This document shows positions 8,703 through 16,400 of a DNA stretch of 36,084 nt, in pieces; within the stretch, counting starts at the first letter, position 1, and each line of letters opens with the position of its first letter. The notes under the pieces are model-generated. The model saw only the letters and a list, made by a program, of their open reading frames with translations. It was not told where the DNA came from and did no database searches. Source of the stretch: CAYXRK01 sp964467615. GTDB taxonomy: Bacteria; Hydrogenedentota; Hydrogenedentia; Hydrogenedentales; GCA-2746185. A program made the position numbers and the translations under genes. The stretch covers positions 1 through 36,084 of the forward strand of contig CAYXRK010000023.1 of NCBI GenBank assembly GCA_964467615.1, in the 5' to 3' direction.

Positions 8703-8735
8703 GTGGAGGCCGAGAGCTACGCTCCCAGGCGCCAC
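8703..8735. repeat. 33-bp imperfect palindrome overlapping a gene end
   Basis: Two 15-base arms (8703-8717 and 8721-8735), beginning GTGG and ending CCAC, match at 11 of 15 positions around the centre GAGC-TAC-GCTC. It lies between convergent genes. The last codons and the TAG stop of the minus-strand methyltransferase gene are inside it. Confidence 0.55.
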
Positions 8736-9298
8736 ATTTCGGAAGCGATTTCCTTTCCGATCAACGGAAGGCACAGCAACAAGCAACGCAACTCGGCCAC
8801 GATGCACCCCGCGAGCGGCCGGCGGTTTGCGTTCACCGTCGCGGATAGGTGGTGGCGAATCTTCGGTAACCATCGCGCAACGGCCCCGAGGTAGGCGTCG
8901 TACAGGCTTCCGAACTTGTTCGACAGATGGGCCTCTTCGCGCTTTACCACGAAGGTGTAGACGGTAAAGCACCACACGATCATGATAGGCACGAACCAGA
9001 GAAGCTCGGAGAGAATCGCCGCGCCGGCCAGCATGGCGATGTTCGCCAAGTAGATCGGATTTCGGACGTAGGCGTAGGGGCCTGTGGTCGTCGGCCCAAC
9101 ACGGACCGCAACGCGGTATGGATGGTGGGTCCGCGCCCACACGCGAAGGCAAAATCCCGCTGAGAACACCAACAGGCCGAAAAACCAGACAAACACGTCG
9201 CGCTCGGTCTCGCCGTAGTAAACGACGATCGTGAAGACGTAGGGAATCGCAAGCATAGCGCCGCGATTTCTATACGCGATTTCGGCCCACGACCGCAT
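8717..9298 (-). CDS. Isoprenylcysteine carboxyl methyltransferase-like membrane protein
   Basis: 193 residues with four or five hydrophobic helices and the ICMT/phospholipid-methyltransferase signature: RVWARTHHPYRV, then VGPTTTGPYAYVRNPIYLANI, which contains the G-P-Y-x-x-x-R-N-P SAM-binding motif, then a REEAHL..KFG..Y..Y segment near the C-terminus. Bacterial members methylate unidentified small or lipid substrates at the membrane. The start ATG (9298) follows CCAGGAGGCGCC, a strong ribosome-binding site, and overlaps by one base a possible small reading frame upstream. The C-terminus (MWRLGA) and stop come from the 8703-8735 palindrome, so the native end may have been altered. Confidence 0.85.
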   Translation of the reverse strand: MRSWAEIAYRNRGAMLAIPYVFTIVVYYGETERDVFVWFFGLLVFSAGFCLRVWARTHHPYRVAVRVGPTTTGPYAYVRNPIYLANIAMLAGAAILSELLWFVPIMIVWCFTVYTFVVKREEAHLSNKFGSLYDAYLGAVARWLPKIRHHLSATVNANRRPLAGCIVAELRCLLLCLPLIGKEIASEMWRLGA

Positions 9299-9399
9299 TA
9301 GGCGCCTCCTGGTCTTCGATAATGTTCTGAGAGCGCCTCATACGTGGTGTATGCGGCGTTGCGGTAGTATTCTACGGCACGCGGTTCGGTTGTATCCAC
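9298..9399 (-). CDS. Possible 33-residue small protein upstream of the methyltransferase
   Basis: A GTG at 9397-9399, preceded by GAGG eight bases upstream, opens a short frame that stops in TAATG, sharing one base with the methyltransferase start. The peptide contains AVEYYRNAAYTTYEALSEHY, which is charged and aromatic and looks helix-forming. I do not recognise it. It could equally be a leader peptide, a decayed gene end, or chance; the frame stays open much further upstream through the antisense of the ceramidase-like gene, which weakens the case. Confidence 0.25.
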   Translation of the reverse strand: MDTTEPRAVEYYRNAAYTTYEALSEHYRRPGGA

Positions 9400-9465
9400 C
9401 GATCCAGCCTCGTGCGAATGAAACGATGGCGTAGGCGACAAGGTTATCGAATCGAGGAATTCGTG

Positions 9466-10824
9466 ATGAATCGTTTGATACTGGCGTGGATGATTTCCGC
9501 GTGTGCTGCGGCCCACGGCGAAACAATTCGCGCCGCGGTGTTCGAAGCCGACGTAACGCCACCGATTGGGAGCGCATTGGGCGGCGGCATAGTCCCGCCA
9601 GCCGTCGCCGTGGACGATCCGTTGGGCGCGCGCGGGATCGTGCTCTGGCCGGGCGATCAGAGGCCCATTGTGTTGTGCGCGGTGGACTGGATAGGAATCG
9701 CGAACGACGGTCACCGCGAGTGGCGCGAGGCCATCGCCCAAGCGGCGCAGACGAGCGGAGACCGCGTCGCGGTGCACGCACTCCACCAACACGACGCGCC
9801 GGAGTACGACCCAACGACAGAGCGATTGTTGCGCGAAGCAGGGTTGGGCGGAAAACTGTACGACGCCGAATTCATGACACGGGCCTTGCAACGCGTTGCG
9901 AGCGCGGTTGAGGAGTCGGAGCGGAGCGCCGTCGAGGTGACCCATATTTCGTTCGGCATGGGTGAAGTGCGCGAAGTCGCGTCGAACCGCCGAATTCTCG
10001 GCTCTGACGGCAAGGTCGCGGCGACGCGATGGACGGCCACCACGGACCCCGAAGTGCGCGCGATGCCTGTCGGGACGATCGACCCCATGGCGCGGGTCGT
10101 GGGGTTATGGCATGACGAACAGCTCGTCGCCACGCTCTCGTACTACGCGACGCATCCGCAAAGCAGTTACGGAAATGGCCGGGTGAGTGCTGACTTTGTC
10201 GGAATGGCGCGCGAGCAATTTCGAGAATCGTTGGGTGGCGCGAAGGCCATACATTTCAACGGCGCTGGAGGAAATATCGGCGCGGGCAAATGGAACGACG
10301 GATCTATCGAGAATCGGCCCGTGCTTGCGCGAAAATTGACCGACGGTTTCTCGGCGGCGTGGAAGGCGTCGCGCAAGATGCCAATTGCCTCAGCCGGCAT
10401 CGAATGGCGAACAATTGGGGTCACGCTGCCGTTCCGGATCGAGGTCGATGCCGCACACGAACGCTCTGTGTTGCACGACGCGAACGCGCCGGAATCGGAG
10501 CGTATCCGTGCAGCGCACGAACTCGCGTGGATGGAGAATCCGCGGGATGGCCCGGAGACTCTTCTCAGCGTTTTGCGGCTCGGGCCGGTACGAATTCTCC
10601 ACATGCCCGGAGAACTGTTCGTCGAGTATCAACTCGCCGCGCAGGAATTGGCGAAGGACGCGTTCGTCTGCATGGCGGCCTACGGCGACTACGGGCCCGG
10701 GTACATCGGGACCGCGAGATCCTATCCCGAAGGCGGATACGAAACTGGAGTCTATACGTCTCGCACGGCGCCCGAGGCAGGACCTGTCCTGCTTGACGGT
10801 ATTAAAGCATTATTATATAAGTAG
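9466..10824 (+). CDS. Neutral/alkaline ceramidase-like secreted protein
   Basis: 452 residues from the ATG at 9466, chosen because GAGGAA sits seven bases upstream and a signal peptide follows at once (LILAWMISACAAAHGE). The N-terminal half matches the neutral ceramidase-like fold: AVFEADVTPPIGSALGGG, DDPLGARGIVLW, VAVHALHQHDAPEYD with probable metal-binding histidines, and YYATHPQSSYGNG. The ceramidase catalytic segment is represented by a variant HFNGAGGNIGAG. Typical ceramidases are longer and carry an additional C-terminal domain, so the substrate here is probably not ceramide itself; many planctomycete-type genomes carry such shorter paralogues of unknown substrate. The extreme 3' end enters an A/T-only inverted repeat. 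Confidence 0.75.
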   Translation: MNRLILAWMISACAAAHGETIRAAVFEADVTPPIGSALGGGIVPPAVAVDDPLGARGIVLWPGDQRPIVLCAVDWIGIANDGHREWREAIAQAAQTSGDRVAVHALHQHDAPEYDPTTERLLREAGLGGKLYDAEFMTRALQRVASAVEESERSAVEVTHISFGMGEVREVASNRRILGSDGKVAATRWTATTDPEVRAMPVGTIDPMARVVGLWHDEQLVATLSYYATHPQSSYGNGRVSADFVGMAREQFRESLGGAKAIHFNGAGGNIGAGKWNDGSIENRPVLARKLTDGFSAAWKASRKMPIASAGIEWRTIGVTLPFRIEVDAAHERSVLHDANAPESERIRAAHELAWMENPRDGPETLLSVLRLGPVRILHMPGELFVEYQLAAQELAKDAFVCMAAYGDYGPGYIGTARSYPEGGYETGVYTSRTAPEAGPVLLDGIKALLYK

Positions 10825-10845
10825 TGTACTAATACTATATAATAA
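10810..10845. terminator. A/T-only inverted repeat between convergent genes, probable bidirectional terminator
   Basis: TTATTATATA (10810-10819) and TATATAATAA (10836-10845) are perfect inverted repeats, and GTA/TAC extends the stem after one bulged base. It sits between the convergent stops at 10824 and 10858 and begins inside the last codons of the ceramidase-like gene. Terminator function is inferred from position; the stem is weak because it is almost pure A/T. Confidence 0.45.
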
Positions 10846-10857
10846 CTAGCGAAACCG

Positions 10858-13176
10858 TCACAGCGCAAGCATGTTGGCGAATATGCGAAGCGTTCCGGGG
10901 TGTAGTTCGCGCAGTTGGCGATACCAGCCGAGCGCCGTGTACATGTACGTACCTTCGCCGTATTTCGCGATGAGGCACGCGCCCGGGGGATTGTTCTCGC
11001 CCGGATCCTGCACCTCGATGAGCGGCGTGTATTCCGGCACCCACTTGCCCGGGAAGTAGAGGCCGCGCTCCTGAATCCAGTTGTCCCAGTCGGAAGGGAC
11101 TATCTTGTTTGGCGCGTTGAAAAGCGGGTGATCGGGCACGAGCAAGGTGATCGGGGCTTGTTCGACCGTCACTCGATTGCGCGAAAGTTCGATCGGATAC
11201 GGACCGAAGGACGGCTCCCACTCGAAGTTTTTGTGGTAGTTGACGATCACGGTCCCGCCGCGCTGGACGTAATCGAGAAGCGCCTGATTGTTGGCGCGCA
11301 GATCCTCGCGGACGAGGTACGCGCGGATGTCGACGACGATCGTGCTGAACTCATCGAGCCGCGCAGGCACGAAGTCCTGCAGGCCCAGCGCCTCGTGCGG
11401 CACCTTGAGACGCGAGAGCGTTTTCATAAACGTATCGTCGTAGCTCTGCACGACGCCGACGTGAATGTCTCGCGGCACGCTGACATCGATCAATCGCGCG
11501 GTCCCGCGGGCCGCCTCAATACCTCCTACGGTAGCGCGGAATTCATAGTCGCGCGGCTTGAGTTCCGACGCGACGGCGGCAGTAATCGGAACGAGTTTCT
11601 GGTCCCCCTCTCGCTCGAACGGAATCGTAATCACGTCTGTTTGAAGACTGAATCCCTTCGGCGGAATCAACGTGACCGAGGCTTGAAGCGCGCCCGGTGA
11701 GTGGTTCGTAATGAGGACCGCGAGGGACGCTTCGCTCTCTCCCGCGCGGACCAAATACGGCGCGTCGGCAAACTCGACGGAAACGGCGGGTGCAACGTCG
11801 ATCAAAATCGATTGCCGCACTTCGACCACTTGTCCGCCGGTCATTTTCACGGAGGCCACAACGATAAACTGCGGATCAAGGAAATGCGGCTTGAAGACCA
11901 TATCGGGGTGCGGAAGGGTCGACGCTTGATTGTCCGGAACGGTCACCTTGAACTCGGCCGTTCGGTTATTCGCCCCTTCGAGTGCGATGGTCTTCGGCTC
12001 GGGTAATGCGGTCGGCATCCACGCCGCGGACTCGATCGAGAAGGTGACCGCGCTCGCGTCCTTCGTGCCGTAGTCGAATAGCTCCGTTGTGATCGTCAGC
12101 GATTGTCCCGGCGCCGCCTCTTCGTCACTGATCTTCGCGCGCAGCCTTAGTTTCGCCGCGATCGACGCGACGCTATTGGCGCGCGCTTTATCGGGCTGGG
12201 CAATGTCACCACCCAAGAGGGCGAGCGCAGGCCCGAATGTATCGTCCTGCGCTGGACCCTTGGTGGAGAGGTCTCGTGCGCCCTGCGATACCCGGTCCTT
12301 CAGTCCTTCAAAAAGCCCGCCGCCGGGAGGACCAAAATCGCCGCCGCCAGAGGTACCTGCGGACGCTTCCTTTTGAAGAAAGTAGGTCGTGGTCGAGCGC
12401 GAGTTTTGAAAGCGCTCGACGAAAAATCCCATGCCTTGCGACTTGTGTTCGAACAACGCTTGGCCCGCGATTTCCGAATACGTGTATCCGCGAATGGGAT
12501 CGAGTTCCGAGGTATCGTTCGTCACCGATTCGCCCTGGCGGCCCCCGGCGCTGCCGAACGGCCGCACGTAGAACCTGGCGACTTGCCAAGGCGCGAGCCC
12601 CTCGGCGATCTGTTCAGGAAACGCCTTCGCGTCCCCGGCCATGTCGAACGCCTCGAGGAGGGAAATGCCTACGACTTGATGATGGCCGTGCCCGCCCTCG
12701 GGCCCGTGGTGCGAGATGATGACGTCGGGCTTCAGTTCGCGGATTTTCCGTACGAGCCGCTTCGTGCATTCGTCGCGACCCCAGATTTCGTAGGTCTCTT
12801 CGTCGGTTTTGGAGAAGCCGAATTCCGGCAGATCGAGAAAGTGCGTCTCCGCGCCCGTAATCTCCGATGCCCTCTTCATTTCATCGGTGCGAAGGACGGC
12901 AAGCTCGTTGTACAGTTCGGGGCCGATCTCGTTCTGGCCGCCTTCGCCACGCGTCGCGATCAACGCAAAGGTCTTGTATCCCCACTTCTTGCGATACATC
13001 GCCAGCGACGAGCTGTCTTCATCGTCCGGATGCGCCGCAACGCACATGAGACGCAAGTCCGTTCCAAGGTCCAACAGGGCTTGGTGAAGGGCGACGTCGC
13101 CTAGTTCGTTTTCCGCCGCCGCCGTAAACACGCCCGCCGCTAATGTGACGATGATAAGTCTGTAGGTATTCTTCAT
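10858..13176 (-). CDS. PIG-L (LmbE-like) deacetylase with NEW3-like and amidotransferase-like C-terminal regions
   Basis: 772-residue exported protein, signal peptide about 1-21. Residues 40-260 are the PIG-L N-deacetylase domain, with the zinc motif AHPDDE at 48-53 and GHGHHQ at 162-167; the family removes acetyl from N-acetylglucosamine-type substrates. Roughly residues 460-560 resemble an NPCBM-associated NEW3 beta-sandwich (VSVEFADAPYLVRAG onwards, ending DYEFRATVGG). Residues about 570-772 resemble a class I glutamine amidotransferase/ThuA-like fold (IHVGVVQSYDDTFMKTLS, RGGTVIVNYHK), without an evident catalytic cysteine. This long architecture is typical of PIG-L proteins in acidobacteria and planctomycete-like genomes. 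ATG at 13176 has GGAG just upstream. Divergent from the phosphatase-like fragment at 13203. Confidence 0.87.
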   Translation of the reverse strand: MKNTYRLIIVTLAAGVFTAAAENELGDVALHQALLDLGTDLRLMCVAAHPDDEDSSSLAMYRKKWGYKTFALIATRGEGGQNEIGPELYNELAVLRTDEMKRASEITGAETHFLDLPEFGFSKTDEETYEIWGRDECTKRLVRKIRELKPDVIISHHGPEGGHGHHQVVGISLLEAFDMAGDAKAFPEQIAEGLAPWQVARFYVRPFGSAGGRQGESVTNDTSELDPIRGYTYSEIAGQALFEHKSQGMGFFVERFQNSRSTTTYFLQKEASAGTSGGGDFGPPGGGLFEGLKDRVSQGARDLSTKGPAQDDTFGPALALLGGDIAQPDKARANSVASIAAKLRLRAKISDEEAAPGQSLTITTELFDYGTKDASAVTFSIESAAWMPTALPEPKTIALEGANNRTAEFKVTVPDNQASTLPHPDMVFKPHFLDPQFIVVASVKMTGGQVVEVRQSILIDVAPAVSVEFADAPYLVRAGESEASLAVLITNHSPGALQASVTLIPPKGFSLQTDVITIPFEREGDQKLVPITAAVASELKPRDYEFRATVGGIEAARGTARLIDVSVPRDIHVGVVQSYDDTFMKTLSRLKVPHEALGLQDFVPARLDEFSTIVVDIRAYLVREDLRANNQALLDYVQRGGTVIVNYHKNFEWEPSFGPYPIELSRNRVTVEQAPITLLVPDHPLFNAPNKIVPSDWDNWIQERGLYFPGKWVPEYTPLIEVQDPGENNPPGACLIAKYGEGTYMYTALGWYRQLRELHPGTLRIFANMLAL

Positions 13177-13202
13177 AACTCTCCACTACCATTCTTGGCC
13201 TG

Positions 13203-13418
13203 ATGAAACCTAAACAATCGGCACTCTGGGCGCTATTCGCTCTAACCCTCACCGTGGGCGGGTGTGCCTCGCTTGACGGCAATTTTCGAGCGGTCGAAAA
13301 AGGCAAGTTGTACCGTTCGGAGCAACTCACTCGGGAAGGGCTCGCCCGCAGATTTGTTGAGCATAACATTCAATCGGTGATCAGTCTACGCGAGGCGGGT
13401 CCGGCGGCGTCTACTTGA
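13203..13418 (+). pseudogene. Truncated dual-specificity phosphatase-like lipoprotein (N-terminal fragment)
   Basis: 71 residues: a lipoprotein signal with lipobox-like TVGGCAS, then NFRAVEKGKLYRSEQLT and NIQSVISLRE, which is the opening of the DSP/tyrosine-phosphatase-like family. The catalytic HC-x5-R loop, which should follow about 70 residues later, is missing; the frame ends after PAAST, overlapping by eight bases the end of the convergent coiled-coil gene. It is therefore probably a remnant cut off when the region at 13411 was joined here. A short functional lipoprotein cannot be excluded. Confidence 0.6.
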
Positions 13419-16400
13419 TACTCGGCTCGGGCGAAAGTTTACAATTCGGGAGCGCGTTCTTCAGCGCGATGAGGGACACGTCCGTCACGAATTTGGGGTC
13501 TAATGTCAGCTCTCGAAGGTCCTTGAGCGTGATCAACCGAGCGGCCCCAGAATCCTGGACGCCGGTCTCTCTCAAATCGAGCGTTTCGAGATGTTCGAGG
13601 GTCGCTATCGTTTCCATCACGCTGTTGGTGACCGGTATACCGCGAAGACTCAGGTGACGCAGATGCTTGAACCGCCCCAACTCAGCGAGCGCCTTGGGCG
13701 AGACCTGGGCGGCCATAATCCTCAGATCCTGCACGGAGGTGAGGCCTCGAATGTTTTGCATCGTATCGTCGGTAACTTCCTCGCCCATGAGTTCTATCGC
13801 CCAGAACGCATCGTGCGAAAACGACCCCAACGCGGACAATTCCTTCACGTCCATTCCCATGCTTCTCAATCGCACAGCTTGACTTTCCTTGATCTCGACT
13901 TCGCCTTGGGCGTTCCCCGCGTTCGACCACCCAGACCCCTCTATATCAATCCACGGTCGCACGCTTAGCGTACCAATGGAGACGTCCGCCGGAAAGGTCA
14001 AGACCCGCGCGACCGGCGCAACAGTTGGGTCGAAACGGGGAATGACCTCTTCAGGTGCCGCCGCTTCTGTGGGCGGCGGCTGAGCGGCGCTGGTTGCGAC
14101 TGGCCCCGCGTCCGGTTGAGTTGAGATGTCTTGAATCGCGCCGGGCAACCCCTTAAGCGAACCGCTCATCACGATCCACGCGACGAACGCCCCGATCGCG
14201 ACCAGCGCGACCGCGCCCAACGCGACAAATTTCGGAGGAATCCCCCCCGCGGAGACCCCCTTGATTTTGTGTTCGAGAGAGGCGATGCCTTCGCTTCGCT
14301 TCGACAAGGCGGCGCGCAGGGTCTCCGCGTCCTTTCGCGCCTTGGCGAGAGACCCGTCTTGTTCTTCCTGCTGCTTGCGCAGCGTCTCCATTTGCGCGAG
14401 AAGGGCCTTCTCCGCGTCGGAGGTATCGACTTTTTCGTCGCGCAGCGAATCCAGGTCTTGTCTAAGCAGGAGCAATTTTTCTTCGCGGTCGGCCGTCTCC
14501 TGCGCCGCGCGCAGCATCTCGGCCTCGCGCGAATCCAGGGCCTTTTTGAGTGCCTCGAGTTCCGCCGAACGCTCGGCCAGCGCGGCGTCTTTTTCGGCTT
14601 CGGCTTCCTTGACTTTGACGAGTTCTTCGCCGAGTTTTGCCTGTTGTTTCTTGGCCTCCTCGGACTTGTACTCGAGCTCCTTCATGTCCTTGTTCAAGTC
14701 CTTGATCTTCGCTTCGCGCTCCGCGGCGTCCTTCATGGCGGCGGACACGGCCTGATTTTTCGCGTCGATCTCCCCGGCGAGCCCCTCGAGTTGCTGGCGG
14801 GCGCGCTCGATTTCCTTTTCCTTTTCGAGCCGGGCCCGCTCCAGCGCGGCCAGTTTCTCCTCCTGCGCGCGCTGCTTCTCGACGGCCTCGGTGCGGATTT
14901 TCTCGAGGTGCTCCTGCATTTGCGCGATTTCGGCCTCGCGCTTCTTTCTGTTCTCCTCGGCCTGCTTCACGAGCCCCTCGCGATCGCGCAATTCCTTTTG
15001 TAGGCGCTCGCGCTCTTGCTCAGCTTTCTTACGCTCTTCCTCCGTGATGCCGCGAATGCGCTCGATTTCGCCCTGCATCGCCTTTTCGCTCTCGGCTTTC
15101 TTCTGGGCGTCCGTACGAAGCGTATTGAGGTTCGATTGCATGGCGAGAATTTCTGACTCGCGCTGGGTGGAGCTTTTTTCCGCCTCATTGACCGCCTGTT
15201 CGCGCGCCTTAAGCTCTTGGAGTAGCTTGGTTTTCTCCTCCTCGGCCTTTTGGACCGCTTCCTCGCCGGCCATGCGAAGGGCGTCCATCTCGCGCGCCAT
15301 CGTCTCTTCGCTCTCGGCCTTTGTTTGGGCCTGACGGTGCATGACCTCGAGATTGGACTGCATTTTCTTGATTTCGGCCTCGCGCTCCGAGGTGCTCTTT
15401 TCGGCCTCCGTCACTGCGCCTTCTCGTGCTTTGAGCTGTTTAAGTAGCTCGGCCTTCTCGCGCTCGGCCTCTTCGAGCGCCTCTTTGCTGGCCGTTCGGA
15501 CCCTATCCATCTCTCCTAACAACGCGTCTTCAGACGCTGCCTTTTGTTGGGCTTCGCTCTGCATCGCGGAAAACTTCGATTGCATTTCCGAAACGGCGCG
15601 CTCTTGCTCCGCGCTGCTTTTCTCCGCGAGCTTGACCGCGGCGGATTGCGCGTCGAGTAGTTTGAGCAACTGCGCCTTTTCTTGCTCGGCCTTTTTGACT
15701 GCCTCTTGGCTCGCGGTGCGGACGCTGTCCATTTCGGCCAACAGCGATTTTTCCGAATCCGCTTTCTTCCGCGCCTCCTTTTGCATCGAAACCAGATCGC
15801 CCTGCATTTTCTCGATCGCCGCTTCGCGTTCGGCCTCGCTCTGCTCGGCCTCTTTCACGGCCGCCTCACGCTTCGCGACTTCGGCGTGAAGCTTTTCCAA
15901 TTCGGTCTGGGCCTTGCCAAGTTCCGCGCCGCTGTCGGATTGCGCCTTCCGCAAGGTGTCCAGTTCGGCCTTTAGCGTCTTACCTTCCTGTGACGATTCT
16001 TTCGCTTCCGCGCCCATGGCCTGCAAACGTTGCTGCATCGCCTGGATTTGCGTCTCGCGCTCCTTGGCGCCCTGTTGCGCCTTGGCGACGGCTTCCTCGC
16101 GCGCGTCCAGAGTGCTTTGAATACCCGAGACCTCCTTGCGGGCCTTTTCGAGTTCGGCCAGATTCGCCGCTTCGACCTGCTTGAGTCGTTCGAGCTCTCC
16201 GGCAAGGGCCTTTTCGGACTCCGCCTTTTGCTGGGCCTCCTTTTGCATCGCTTGTAGTTGCGACTGCATTTGCTTGACCGAAGCGTCGCGCTCGGCGTCC
16301 GTCTGGGCGGCCGCTTTGATGGTCAGTTCGCGCTCGCGTAGCGACTGTTCGAGTTGGCCCATCTGCGCGCGCGCGCTGTCGAGTTGTTTGGCCCGATCGG

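Noticed and set aside
9298..9945. 215-codon minus-strand frame upstream of the methyltransferase
   Set aside because: Most of it is antisense to the ceramidase-like gene; only its last 33 codons were kept, as a low-confidence small frame.
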